64,000 nucleotides of DNA from Eumeta japonica. Lineage: Eukaryota > Arthropoda > Insecta > Lepidoptera > Psychidae. Where the stretch lies: NCBI GenBank assembly GCA_005406025.1, contig BGZK01000296.1:310001-374000 (forward strand), given 5' to 3'. Below, piece after piece: positions 1 through 11,720 of the stretch. Made by a program: the position numbers and the translations under genes. Position 1 is the first letter of the stretch, and each line of letters starts with the position of its first letter. Below the pieces are notes generated by a model, which saw only the letters and a program-made list of their open reading frames with translations, did not search any database and had not been told where the DNA came from.

Positions 1-442
1 AAGGAAAATGTTACCGCTTGAACGATTTACGGTATTCTTTCGTATTATTTTGTTCGGTCGTATTCGGTTGGGTGTGTGTTCAGTGATGTTTATCTTCGTG
101 AATAACTTTTCGTTTTCACCGCTGAGGGTAGAAGCTTTTGCTTCTACATTCTTCTCGGATTTTCTTGTCGCTGAATTATGCAATTTTTCCGCTTTGGCTT
201 TTATTTTGCCGTCTACTACATCACTCTTGACTACACCACTCTTGTCCAACTTATTTGATCCGGTCATTTTAATCAAATTTTCTTCATCTTCACGGCCGAC
301 ACTCATTATCATGACTTGAGGAGGATTCATTGAGGTCATGTGATCTTTTAGACACTGTTGAAGAATGTTGAGGAAGAACAGAAAAGCCAATAGCGTAAGC
401 GCTGACAGCGCGGCGCTTTGTTTGTGGTCACCATGGTGAGTG
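1..442 (-). CDS. Partial exon of an unnamed insect membrane or secreted protein; runs off the left edge
   Basis: On the minus strand the reading frame is open from a splice acceptor (ttacag, 449-443) at 442 to base 1, 147 codons without a stop. Base 442 completes a split codon, so the preceding exon ends in phase 2. The exon starts THHGDHKQSAALSAL, then has a hydrophobic run (about TLLAFLFFLNIL, near 402-365), then QQCLKDHM and a MNPP motif, then a polar tail rich in Lys, Glu, Asn and Ser. From memory this hydrophobic segment plus 'MNP' pattern occurs in uncharacterised insect proteins; I cannot name the family. No upstream exon could be identified between 443 and 14 kb, and the C-terminus lies outside the window. 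The plus-strand ORF at 8-319 is its shadow. Codon use and frame length make a real exon likely; the function is unknown. Confidence 0.72.
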
Positions 443-1980
443 CTGTAAGTACGATATCAAGTAAGTAATGAAATGTATTATAAGCTTCTTTAAAAAAATA
501 AGTTCAACTAAAAACTACAGAAATAATTCATATTTATAAACTTATTACTTATTGTTTTTTTTTATGTGTTCCCTACTAAAAAAAAACCCTTGACGTCGCT
601 GGAAATAAAAATGAAAAATAATCGTTTTTTTGTAATTAAATTTGTGCTTATGAAGGCTAGTTTTATGAAAAAACTAGCCTTCTATTCAATGATTTCAATC
701 GCTCAATGGCTAGCGTAAACCTATCGAAATTTGATTTAAACTAATGATTTGTTAACTTATTATATGGTTGAGAAGATCTAAGGTTGGAATCGGAAGGTGT
801 GTCCTGGAATATTGAAATCTCAATGATTTGCCTTGATGTCGAACTTGGAGACCGTACATCCACTTAAGGCAAAAATGTATCAAGGTCATCACACCACACT
901 ACAGATATTGTTAAGAGTAAATCGACTACGTCGGCTAGAGAGGGCGATCCATCATGCGGGTAGAAAAGCGCAACTCGTACCGCCACAGGGCCCTACGTAC
1001 AGGTACTTTGTTCAAAGAAAGGGAACGTCTTTAAATTACGTGAGCTGTTTTTCTTGCAACTTAAACCCCTCCCCTTTTTTAGTAAGATTTTATAGATCCC
1101 CCCTCGCGTGTATTTTACGCTACAGTTGTTAATGGACTAAATTTGTTTTTATAAAACAGAAAAATAATACTACTACTAACTTATTTTTTTTTTAATAAAG
1201 TTTAGGCTTCGTATATACTAATGAACACTAAGTAAGAGAAAATAAATATTTTTTTTATTGTGTATATAATTTATATCCTTAAAAGGTGAAGTAAGATTTT
1301 CAATTACACCTTGCCCCCCTCAGTTTAAATAAAATTTGATGAGATTTTACGGGTCTCTTCTCTCTTATTTTGAGCTTAATTAATTAATAGATATCCCTTA
1401 TGTCCCTTGAGACCACTGTTGTGAACTACGAGCCGGTACTCCTTCAAGTGGCGGCGTGATTTTGTTAATGTTCATGTATTGTACGAAATTCCAACTAAAA
1501 TAACAAAATATGTAAAATAAATAATTAATTTATTTATTTGAATAAAGTATTTACGGTAACTTTTTGTACTCTTACACTTTTTCGTGTTAAAACTAGTGTC
1601 CGTCAGTATGGCGGCACAAGGTCAACGTTTATGGTTCTGATTAACTTGTAGATTCAGTAATTAATCAGTACCATTTAATACCTTTCATCCCGAAATTTGT
1701 AATGGCCTAAGTATTTTTAGACATATCTAAAACTGAATACGAATAAAAGCAAAATATTTCGCTATTGTGACGTCAGAATGGCGGAACATTTTATTGTTAT
1801 TATTTGCATACATACAGAATTATATTCTGATTTACAAGATATTTAGTACTTAAGCATAAATGAAACCTACATACCCAATTCAAAACGTTGAGGAATACTC
1901 TTGTATGAAAGTTATTAAATAGTCCTAATTAGGTACTAAATTTTTGCTTATCGATATTTGTGTTTCCTTATTTATTTCAA
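443..1980. other. AT-rich noncoding DNA upstream of the edge exon
   Basis: This is intron or intergenic DNA with no supported exon. A slightly GC-richer stretch (about 830-1050) is open on the plus strand and contains RLRRLERAIHHAGRKAQL. It reads like a fragment of an old repeat protein, but I could not assign it. Around 1400-1460 is another short GC-richer patch without coding signal. Confidence 0.5.
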
Positions 1981-2036
1981 GTTAGGGTTCTGTACCTCAA
2001 AAGGAACCCTTATAGCATCACTTCTCTTTGAATGTA
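1981..2036 (+). repeat. Remnant of a common lepidopteran interspersed repeat
   Basis: The sequence contains 'ttctgtacctcaaaagg' followed by 'aacccttatagcatcac'. This resembles the 'ggaacccttatag..tctgtccgtccg' end of a repeat abundant in butterfly and moth genomes (recalled, not searched). Related fragments lie near 3285-3360, 23281-23335 and 56580-56660. Confidence 0.4.
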
Positions 2037-2040
2037 GAGG

Positions 2041-3155
2041 TATTAAGTTGAATTTAATATCCGATAATTAGGTTTATAGTCCCCTGGAGCTGCAAAACAA
2101 TCAGATTTGTAAGTCCCTGCAATAAAAAATACGGCTAGTTTTGCCATATACTTTAATTGTCGCAAGTAAATGAATACCTGTAGAACACTTCTCGAGAATT
2201 GTTAAAATTGACAAGAAGCAAGGTCTTTCAAAAAAAAAAATCTATAAATTGTTAATTTGTAGTAATAACGTAAAAAATAATTTTTGGGATTACAAACTGA
2301 TATCAATTTGTAGTTAGGGTGTGGACGGTGATCTAGACTGATGTAGGGAATATTTATTAATATTCCACTGTGAAAATTTTTGATTACCAAGAAAATCAAT
2401 ATTTAAAAAAACATTGTCAAGAAATTTTTGAACCGATACGTCCTCAATATCGGCACCAAAAACTGGTAAAAGTCGTTGAAACTCTGAATACATTGGAAAT
2501 ACTGTTTACATACATATTTAAGTTTGTACGGAACTTCAAGTTGCGAGTCCTATTCGCTCTTGACCAATGTACTTAGTTTTCAGTATTCTCTGTGCACGAG
2601 CTTCATATAACGACACGTAATATGTTGACGAATGCTCGTCAACGAGTTGTATTTATAATAGTTTTATTTGGGTATTTGGATTTCATATATATTTAGGTAT
2701 TAAATATCTAATAAGTTCGAATATAATTTCAAACAATAACTAAATTTCCCATCATTCAGATAGAATGGTGGAAAATTTTTAACCATGGGTATTTCTGAAA
2801 ACATAGTACATACTAATATTTGTATAAAAGTAACTGAATAGTACTAATTAGGTATAAAATGTACAGCTTAATTAGATAGAACCTTAAACACTAGCCTTGT
2901 TCCGCCATTTTGAAGGTAGTCAAACGATGACTAAGTGATCGTCTCGGCACTGTCAGGTTATTGCAACCAATAACTACTGAAAACGACCTATTTCAAATGT
3001 AATAAGATCTAGTATCGATTGACATGAACAAGACAGTATCTATGAAAGATGATAGCATTAATAACTGATAATGGTGTGTCGAATAGAATATGTAACGTAG
3101 TGCCCTACAACAGGTTTAATCCACTCCATTAAAATTTTGGAAAATAACTTTAGTT
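2041..3155. other. AT-rich noncoding stretch
   Basis: I see no exon, RNA gene or clear repeat. The small ORFs here (2202-2399 minus, 2370-2576 plus) overlap on opposite strands and have no recognisable domain. Confidence 0.5.
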
Positions 3156-3237
3156 CCCGAGATAATACAATTGTTATATAATAAAATACAATTATTTTAT
3201 TATATAGTATTATATAAAATAATTGTATTATCTCGGG
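3156..3237. repeat. 82-bp foldback (palindromic hairpin)
   Basis: Left arm cccgagataatacaatt (3156-3172) is matched exactly by the inverse complement at 3221-3237. The AT-rich interior folds as well (ttatataataaaat/attttattatata). It could be a tiny MITE or a template-switch product. No convincing target duplication is visible. Confidence 0.75.
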
Positions 3238-3284
3238 TATAATACCCACTACAAACGAAAGTAACTTTCGTTTTTATGAAAAGC

Positions 3285-3370
3285 AAAAATGGAACCCTTA
3301 AAAGATAACTTTATTGTTCATCTGTCCAGACTTTTTGTCTAGGAACCATGGAGATATCGAGCTGAAATTA
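3285..3370 (+). repeat. Remnant of a lepidopteran interspersed repeat
   Basis: 'ggaacccttaaaagataact', 'tctgtccagactttttgtct' and 'gagatatcgagctgaaatt' follow the layout of the widespread moth/butterfly repeat whose consensus runs from 'ggaaccct' through 'ctgtccgtc' to 'gttgaaatttt'. The match is diverged and from memory. Confidence 0.4.
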
Positions 3371-4356
3371 ATATAAAATTCTAAGGTGAACTTTGAAAAT
3401 ATTACAAAAATTTGTAAAGTATAAAAAAGCTAAGCCAACGTATAATATAATGTATCTTTAAATTATTTTATACGCTAATTAGATGTTAGTGGGAAGGAAA
3501 TAACAAAATATCAGATACCGACACTCTTAGATTCGTCGAGACATCAACATTATGCGGGATGGTTAACAGAAAAAAATGTGGTTTTGTATAAAACTAATGA
3601 GGCTCATATCGGAACAGATGTCAGTCCTGATTTTTATAGTTTAACACAAATTATTGTCGCGATGCGTAATGTCGACTATTAAAAGAAATGTTAACAAGAA
3701 CCGCTCCTCTATATCTTTTCTATTGTTCTATTACGTGACCGTGAGCTATCTAAAGCATTGAGTTATTATTACTACGTATTATTATTTAAACCATTAGTTT
3801 TGCCTCTTTTAATCTATATATATTTACTGTGTTCTCGTAATACCTAATTTAATAGGCAGAATATGTACAAAGTGTCGCCTCTGTGACGGTGACACCGCAT
3901 CTATGACTCTTTGCCGCCTCCCGCACTCCCCGCACTGGCGCGCTTGCGCACAGATTTTGTTCGCGCCGTCTATTCTATATATTATATTTCAATGATCTAA
4001 AGATACTTTTTGAGAAAACGGACTACTGGCTACCGAGATGTGATAAACGTCATGCGTCAGAAGCAATCTGCGGGTAAGCATTGAATCGCTTTGCCGTAAA
4101 GTTGACGTACAAATTTGGTCTCTACTCACGGCGAAAATAATTAATAAGTTGTGATACTTTGTTTGCTTCCCACGCAGTCGATTTCCTGTCTCGTTCTAAC
4201 ATTTTTGGATGTACGTTTGTTTACTGGAAATAATTTAAATATTTTTGTAACAACAATTTCTGCTTAATGTTCCCGTACTTCGTATTATCTAGGTCATACT
4301 TTGAAGAATCTGATGTTTAAACATCTTTTAATATGCCGTATATCAAATAGATGGAT
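3371..4356. other. Noncoding DNA with a GC-rich patch at about 3880-3970
   Basis: The patch 3880-3970 (ccgcctcccgcactccccgc and neighbouring bases) is much more GC-rich than its flanks. It has no long open frame and could be a regulatory or promoter-type element. The rest is AT-rich without visible genes. Confidence 0.4.
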
Positions 4357-4407
4357 GTATATAGTACACCTCTCGACATAGTGTTATGTCGAGAGGTGCA
4401 CTGTATA
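4357..4407. repeat. Short foldback, 23-nt arms, 4-nt loop
   Basis: Arm 4358-4380 ends in acctctcgacata, loop gtgt, then tatgtcgagaggt. The 23-nt arms differ at two positions, both of which become G:U in RNA in one orientation. The loop is short for a standard pre-miRNA. Confidence 0.8.
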
Positions 4408-5918
4408 TACGGTTAACACAGGATGCGCTATACTTGCAACTACATACTTTATCGAGAAAATGCGTCGCCTTTTAATTGTAGCGTTTTTATAAAAATATTT
4501 GTATTTGAAGAGTAAGAATCCTAGAAATCGGAATCGTGAAGGAAAACTGCATTATGCTATTATGAAAAACTTACAGAAATTAAGTATTATTGTACGATTT
4601 CAGCATGCACTTTTGAACATTAACTGTTATCAGAAGACATAAGAGAGTATGAACTATTTGCGTATCGTGTGCGATATGTGAACACATCGACGCCTAGAAA
4701 TTATAAAAAAAAATAACGTGCGCGTTCTCACACGCGTTAGAAGTGAAAACTTCAGAGAATTAAACTGCGAGTGAATGAGACGAATGCGGTATCGGACGTG
4801 GGATGATCGTAGGGTGTGTTTATTTGAATATCGGTATCGAGTTTAAAAGTTATTGTAGGTTTTATTATTTAGCCTTGCTGTTTTCAATTTCGACAAATGA
4901 AAATACACAGGCGCATACAAGCACACAGATATCTCTAGCTCGCGTTGTATTTCATATTTTGTCTCATTCTCTCGCCGGTATTTTGTTTCACCATATATTT
5001 TATCTCATTTTCTCGCTGGACAAATTCTATAGATGTATATATTTGTCTCTTTTATTGTCGCTTTTCCGTTTCATCGAGTTTCAAATCACAATGGCGCTAA
5101 GGCAGTTTTCTGTTTTTATTTTCTTTAATCACGAAAAAAATTCTTATTGTTCATTCATATAATTTTATAATCTGCATAAAACAAATAGTTTTTGAAATAC
5201 CCATTGAAATTTATGTAAAATATTTTTTCGATCGCCAAAGGATGAACTTGAAAATGAAGATTGTAATTCTTAAAGTATTTTATTTTAAACAGGACTAACC
5301 GTTATATATATATTCTGTTTTATACCACAATATTTTAGATGCTTGCATAAAAAATGTATAATTCAAAATACATTTTTACAAATTCCAAATTAATGTTGGC
5401 AAGAGAAAAACTGTATATATTTGCTCAGTTCTTAAATTTGTCTGTTCATAATTTCATATATACTCAATCTCACATATGAAATATTTCACATTCAGGCTTT
5501 TATTACTATCGAGACCTTTGTACGTGCGCAGGAGCCCTGATCAACTTTTTTACTACGACTCCCTTGCATCTCGCCCTTACTAATCTTATCATATTTTGAA
5601 ATTAAAATTGATGGTCGAATTCAAATAGAACCCACGTTAGCGGGACTGGACACGGAGACTGGTTGCCTCACATGTCAGCTCAGTTACTACAACATATTAA
5701 GACAATACAGGGAAATCATAAAGATGTTGCCTGGGTTAAGTTTTGTTAAGGCTTAATATTTGTATATGGACGTCTTATATATAAATATTGAGTACTAAAC
5801 TAAAGCCAACGAGACGAGATAAATATTATAAACAAAACGCCACTTACTTAAAATAAGAAAATGCTGTGAAACTCTGAAGATCCTTATATCATTTATTTCA
5901 TGTCGCTGGCCTTATGTG
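4408..5918. other. AT-rich noncoding stretch
   Basis: No supported gene. The plus-strand ORF 4803-5162 is hydrophobic and Phe/Leu/Ser-rich only because of T-rich sequence; it has no recognisable motif. Confidence 0.45.

Positions 5919-5979
<61 letters not shown>
5919..5979. repeat. (TA)n microsatellite
   Basis: An almost pure AT dinucleotide run of about 60 bp. It can fold on itself and its length is likely polymorphic. Confidence 0.95.
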
Positions 5980-5982
<3 letters not shown>

Positions 5983-6669
5983 GTACATATAATTTATTAT
6001 ATAATTAAATATAGAACGAAATATTAGCCAAAATTTTTAAACACAAGTTTAAATAAAGATATTAGATACGTTTTTATTAATATGTTAAAATAATTTTATA
6101 GTAATGAATTATTTATTACTGTTTTGAGACGGTTATGTGCGTCGGTGTTGAATGCGGAGCTTCGTACGCGTAGTGTAGCACGTGGTCGTGCGCTGGCGCA
6201 TTGTGGTAGTCTGTGAACCTTGAACGTAAAATTTCGTTTTTGGTAATTGATTCAGGATGGATTTATTTTATTATGTATTCTATAATGTTGAAATACGTAT
6301 ATTACTATTAATTTCTAGCCAGGACATTTTCAGTTTCTAATTTCAGTGATCGGACTCGAATACATACTTTCATCTCCTAGTATATTTTCCGTCTAATGCC
6401 TCCTTTTAAGTGTATAGTTATGGATTAGAATAGAATTAGGATGTGATCCATTGTGTATATTTTGTATTGTAATTTTTTATCACTATATTACTAAATTTAA
6501 AAAAATGTGCAATGATCGTGAAGAAAACATTTCTATCCATTTTTTATTAACGAGCTCGCCTGGCTCCGCCAGTCCCATCCCCAGGCCACTTTAAATTTAG
6601 TTTGTTTACATCTCTAAAGCTCAACGAATTTGAATTATTAGGCTTTAAAATTGTTTGTCTTATTTCATA
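5980..6669. other. Noncoding DNA with GC-rich patch at 6130-6230
   Basis: The GC-rich patch (gtgcgtcggtgttgaatgcg through gtgcgctggcgcattgtgg) stands out in AT-rich surroundings and may be regulatory. No splice-bounded open frame was found. Confidence 0.4.
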
Positions 6670-6675
6670 ATGGAA

Positions 6676-6777
6676 TTAAATAAACGGGCCAAGTGCGTGT
6701 TGGCTACTCACAATGTAGGATTCCGCAGTCGCTCATTACAATATATGAACTTGAAAGGGGAATTTTGTTTGATATTA
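6676..6777 (+). repeat. Diverged 'ggccaagtgcg' lepidopteran repeat next to the mariner
   Basis: 'acgggccaagtgcgtgttgg' and 'gtaggattccgcag' match a repeat end I remember as very common in Lepidoptera (ggccaagtgcgagtcgga ... gggttccgtac). The mariner at 6778 inserted at its end. Confidence 0.55.
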
Positions 6778-8010
6778 TTAGGAGTACAAATAAGTTTCTC
6801 CCGTTTTGAAAGATGGTATGGCACGAGGCTTACGTTAGAATTCACCGATGATAACCGGCTTGAAAATTAAGTTGTTCATTCAAGAACAACATAACCGTAT
6901 CACATTATTAACTTCATATTAGCGTCATATATATTTTTTATCCATTTCTTTTTTATTTCTTTAATTTAAAAAAAATCTGCAGCTGAGGCACATTCATTGC
7001 TCATAGAAGCATATAATGAGGCTGCCTTGAGTGAGAGAACATGTGAGTGGTTTCAAAAGTTTAAAAACAGTGATTTTGACGTAGAAGACAAATATCGCAA
7101 TGGAAGGCCAAAAATATATGAGGATGCCGAATTGGAGGAATTATTGGAGGAAAATTCGTCTCAAACACAAAAGGAACTTGCACTTATTTTAGAAATCACT
7201 CAGCAAGCAGTCTCGCATTGTTTAAAGTCGTTAGGAATAATTCACAACCAAGGTAATTGGGTTCCATACGAATTAAAGCCGAGAGATGTTGAATGACGTG
7301 TATGCATGAGTGAAATGCTGCTAGCTAGGCACAAAAAAAAAAGTTTTATACATCGAATCGTCACTGGTGATGAAAAGTGGATACATTATGATAATCCAAA
7401 AAAAAAAAAAGAAAATTGTAAGGACTCCTCGGTCACGCGTCAACATCCACAGCAAAACCGAATATTCATGGAAAAAAACTCCTGCTGTGTAATTGGTGGG
7501 ATCAGCTGGGTGTGGTGTATTAGAGTTGCTTAATGCAAGTGAAACAATCACTGGAACTCTATACCGAACACGATTGATGAGATTGAGCCGAGCTCTGAAG
7601 GAAAAACGCCCTCAATGCTAATCCAGACACGACAAAATTATTCTTCTGCATGATAATGCTCGTCCGTATGTAGCGGTTCTGGTGAAAAACTACTTGAAAA
7701 CACTTGATTGGTAAGTACTACCCCACCCGCCGTATTCAGCAGACATTGCGCCGTCCGATTATCATCTGTTCCGGCACATGCTCTGTCAGAGCAGCGGTTC
7801 ACATCATATGAAGATATCAAAAATTGTGTTGATTTGTGGATAGACTCAAAAGATAAGGAGTTCTTCAGACTTGAAATCAGAACGCTGCCTGAAAGATGGA
7901 AAAAAGTAGTTACTAGTGATGGACAATACTACTATTAATATTAAATTACCGTTCTTTCACAATAAATGATATTTTATTGACAAAAAACGGCGGAAACTTA
8001 TTTGTACTAA
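6778..8010 (+). mobile_element. mariner element with both TIRs
   Basis: The left end reads ttaggagtacaaataagttt (from 6778). The right end, inverted, reads ttagtacaaataagtttc (ends 8010). Each is flanked by TA (6776-6777 and 8011-8012), the Tc1/mariner target duplication. The 1233-bp length fits a mariner. The internal transposase gene is broken (separate entry), so the copy is non-autonomous. Confidence 0.9.
6997..7900 (+). pseudogene. Broken mariner transposase (DD34D type)
   Basis: The N-terminal part carries a helix-turn-helix region (ILEITQQAVSHCLKSLGI, near 7188-7242), preceded by the linker YRNGRPK. After frame changes near 7297 come VTGDEKWIHYD (first catalytic Asp, near 7360-7392), HDNARPY (second Asp, near 7648) and VLPHPPYSADIAPSDYHLF (third Asp, near 7717-7775). 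The spacing of the last two is 34 residues, as in mariner. A stop codon (taa, about 7711) sits where the family has Glu before VLPH, and there are at least two further frame breaks plus a poly-A expansion (7397-7410). In life the enzyme cuts and pastes the element at TA sites. This copy cannot make it. Confidence 0.88.
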
Positions 8011-8012
8011 TA

Positions 8013-8209
8013 TGAATATATTAAGTGAGTTACGGGCCCACACAGGACGTTGTTAAGGATATTGTGATTTTATATTTTCATAATTTTACATGGTTCATAA
8101 ACTCTATTTGTTTTATGCAACCAACAACGTGATCAAAGTAATTTTTAGTGGAATTTGTACGAATTTTTGGTTATTATCTACTTAAAGTACGTTTTATAAG
8201 TTGGTCAAC
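8013..8209. other. Short noncoding spacer between mariner and MITE
   Basis: AT-rich; nothing recognisable. Confidence 0.4.
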
Positions 8210-8211
8210 TA

Positions 8212-8449
8212 CACTGAAAAAAAAATTGGTCATTCCAAGCATAACTTTGATCAACGTAATGAATTTGCATAGTTGATTTTGAGCGAGTCAACATTTTGGT
8301 TATCTTAACTAACTTTTATATTAGTGTGATCGATCCGATTGATTAAATTATACACATTATTTGTTAATACAATGAATTACTCGGTTATTGCAACAAAATA
8401 CATTTAACCAAGCCAAATTCGAACTTTGTTAGAAATATTTTTTTCTGTG
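8212..8449. mobile_element. TA-flanked MITE
   Basis: Ends read CACTGAAAAAAAAATT (left) and, inverted, CACAGAAAAAAATATT (right), two mismatches in 16. Both are flanked by TA (8210-8211, 8450-8451). The 238-bp body has no coding capacity. TIR form and TA duplication suggest a Tc1/mariner-type non-autonomous element. It contains repeated 'gatcaa'/'ttgatt' words. Confidence 0.75.
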
Positions 8450-8451
8450 TA

Positions 8452-10249
8452 TTACTCCGTTATCTTGTAAAGCCTACTTAACTGTGACAGTTTTCCTTTT
8501 AACTTCTTTATATATGCTACTGTTGCGAGTTTTCTCACACATCCATGAATAACCATTTATTTACCTGGCAGGAGGGGGAAGTTTATTCTAACAAAAATAA
8601 ACACTTTAAATCTTGTTATATAGCAAATTGTTCCCTAAATCCAAAGAATCGCAATATTTTTGAATGAGCTATTCAACGATACCTCACCATGGGATAGACC
8701 GGATAAGAAGAAATCATCCCCAGTTTACATGTAGGCGAGGTACCCTATTTTTTATAAATATTGTATTCTATCACTTTAATAGCGTGATTAATACCTATGT
8801 GTGCCCATACCGAATTAGAGATTCCTAGAAAAATCAATGCAGTGAGTCAAATCCACTCACTGTAGTAAATTTTTATATCTGACCTAGAAAATAATATTTT
8901 AAGAGCTCGTTAAATATGGTACAATTATTTTTTTTAACTTATGTTTTGGCTAAGTAGCTTAACAGATTATAATTTTAAGAAGTCTTACCTGTCTGTGCCG
9001 TGTTCTATCCCCATTTGGGATAAAATGTTTTCGATATTCATGTCACTGTTGATACTCTGGACTTTTTAACCTCTCGACCCGTCGGTGTCTGCGCCTCGTT
9101 ATGGTTTGCTAAAGACTAGCGAAACACGAGATGCGATGGCCCTAGTGGAAATGATTGCGTTACAATTCACAGTTACGCGTCAGTCTTACGTTTCGCTATA
9201 TTCTCTGAATAGCGGTATTACGGCTGAAACCGTAAAAAAAATTTGAAACTTATTATTTTACTCGTTGGCAAACAGTGTTTGTTTTTGTATTTAAATTTGA
9301 GTGGAGAATGAGTTTAAAGAGTTTCTTTTCTCTCTAAATAAGTAATTAAAAAAAATTAAGAATACGATAATTTTAGGTTTCTAACTTATTTATTATGGGC
9401 AACAGAAAAATATCAAGAAAATATATTTCTGCTAATAAAATTGTGCGTATGTGTTTTATTGTTGTATCGTTCTTATTCTTTTTAGTACAGAATGTGATTG
9501 GGCTATAACCGCTTATGAATTAAAATATTGATGAAATATCTTTCAGATTAAGGGTACACTCAGAAAATTTTCTATTTCACAAGAAATAATATTGCTACAA
9601 ATAAAAAAGCAAAGAGTGAAAGATAGACGTTAAGAAAATAAATAATTTCAACCAAGTTACTTTATTAAAAAAAGAAAAGGAACACCATAAATAATTTTTC
9701 TAGATAGAGAAAATAAATAATACATTTTTTTATATAGGAATCTTTTTCTCTGTAGAAAATTTGATTAATTAAAGCTTTTTTAAAAGGCAAACTACTATTT
9801 TTTTCTTGTCTGAATGAATTTAATTATAATTTTAATGTGGTCTGTTATATATAGAACAGTTCGGTACCGTATTGAGCAACTTTTAAAAATTTGAAAAAAT
9901 ATTTGACTCGACGATCGTAGAGACATTTCATTAATACCCATCGGTGCTCTAACTTCAATTCGTTTTTCAAATACCATCTGCTATGGCTGTAGTTCTTCCT
10001 CCCTTTTCAAGTCGTCATACTTGAACAAGATTTCGTCCGGTTTTATAGATCAAATCAGGGAATGAATGCGCAAGCGTACCCAATACCGCAGTAGAAGACG
10101 ACGAGAAAAACATCATGGGGTTTTCGTTGGCAGGAGTCGGACATAATTCGATTGATCATACTGAAGCTAGGGCATCCATTAGAATGGCTTCGTGTAATAA
10201 AAATCTATGAAACCGTTGACCATGCAGGCCATCTCTAAAACTACCCGCT
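8452..10249. other. Noncoding stretch; possible old repeat at 9960-10250
   Basis: AT-rich, no supported exon. A GC-richer patch lies at 9060-9200. The stretch 9970-10240 (cgtacccaataccgcagtag, gacgacgagaaaaacatcat, aaaccgttgaccatgcaggc) reads like the decayed end of a retroelement I could not identify. Confidence 0.4.
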
Positions 10250-11720
10250 GTGATATTTTTGAATGTCTTTTTGAGCTCCTCGACTTCAAAAACATGATTG
10301 TCTTATATCTTAGAAACTTATCTTTAAGCATTTCGAGCTCAAAAATTCGATAAAACGATTGACTTTATAAGCTATTCCTCAAACTTTTTGCTACTTTCAA
10401 GTTAAAAGTCTTCAAAAATACACCTTTGCAGTGTGAATTATCGAATTTGAGCTCAAAAAAATAGATTTTTGTGCTTTTTAAGCTCTAAAATATTATTTCA
10501 GTAAGGTTTCAGCTCTTCGAGTGGTGCAAACGTTTAAATTTATTTAAATAAAATGCTATTTTCTTTTAATTACAATATCGAACGCGTTGTTCGATTTTGA
10601 TCTGCTTTGCGGCATTCGAAGCAGCTTTTTAAGCAAATAAAATTGACCGGAACTAGACATCTATTCGACCAGAATTTTGCAACTTGTTTGGAATGAGTCT
10701 TGCGAGTTTTTCGTGGACGATATCTTTCGAACGAACCAACCAATTTTGATGCAGTTTGCAATGATTGACGTTGCTTTCCAAGCAGAAGAGATTTTGGAAA
10801 TTTTCGCCTAGTACAGACATAGAGACATCACTCGGAAAATGTTGGAAATACGTTGCTCAAGCCCTAAAATGTGAAAAGTAGATTTTCGGAAATCAAACTG
10901 AAAACGTAACCTCCCAATTTTATAAAAACTTTTCAATTTTTATAGCGGGAAGTTAAAAACTCTTTTTTTTTAAATATTTCAATTACGATATCTTTCGAAC
11001 ATGTTATTCGAGTTTGATCTGCTTTATGGCATTGGACACAGTTTTTAAGCACAAAAAGATGACGACCGAGTACCAAACTTCAATTCATCAAGAATTTCAA
11101 ATGATATTTTGAAAAAAAATTTTTTTAATTTTTATTACCATATCTTTTGAACCAACCTACCGATTTTTATACAATGCTCGCCGATCGACGTTATTTTTTT
11201 TTTAAGAAAACAGCTAGATTTTTGAATTTATTTGTAGAGTAGGTTAAAAAATGCTTTAAAAAACAAAAGATTTTCTCCAACTATATCTCAATCAATCGAT
11301 CTTATGCAGTTTGCGGTAATCGATGCTTGTATTTGAAAAAAAGCATTGATGAAATTTTCGTATATCGATCGGTACAGGAGTCTAAATGTTATTTCAAAAA
11401 ACATTTTTCTGAAAACTTAATCTCGAGATTCCTCATAATCAACCGGGCAGAATTATTGCAATATTTCAGAAAGTTCAAGTGGGCCCCTTTTGAATGTCGT
11501 AAACTGCGTTTCGATCGGTTAATCCTCTTTCGGAAGTTAGGAGAAATTTACATACATAGAGAGATATCACTTGAAAAATGGTCAATAGATTCCCAGAACC
11601 CTAAAACGTCAAAATCTGCTGAAAATTCGATTGTTGAAAATCAACTTTAAAACAGGAACGTCCCAATTTTAAGGAAATTTTTCAATTTTCTTACCCAAAA
11701 TTAAAAATGGTTTGAAATGC
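10250..11720. repeat. Internally repetitive block of diverged ~410-bp units
   Basis: Similar passages recur: 'cgatttt/gagtttgatctgcttt..ggcatt' at about 10595 and 11010; 'tatctttcgaac..aacc..ccgatttttat..atgcagttt' at about 10722, 10990, 11142 and 11285; 'cagacatagagacatcactcgg' (10816) versus 'catagagagatatcacttg' (11556); and 'cgtcccaatttt' near the ends of units (10909 as cctcccaatttt, 11663). The spacing of the clearest pair is about 410 bp. No open frame survives. I recall similar repeats from insect genomes but cannot name the family. Confidence 0.65.

Noticed and set aside
8..319. Plus-strand ORF of 103 codons, hydrophobic
   Set aside because: Antisense shadow of the edge exon, which has a splice acceptor and coding-like composition on the minus strand.
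833..1132. 99-codon ORF with RLRRLERAIHHAGRKAQL
   Set aside because: Resembles repeat-derived protein but I could not place it in any family; no neighbouring segments support a gene.
4803..5162. 119-codon hydrophobic ORF
   Set aside because: Phe/Leu/Ser/Ile content follows from T-rich DNA; no splice context or motif.
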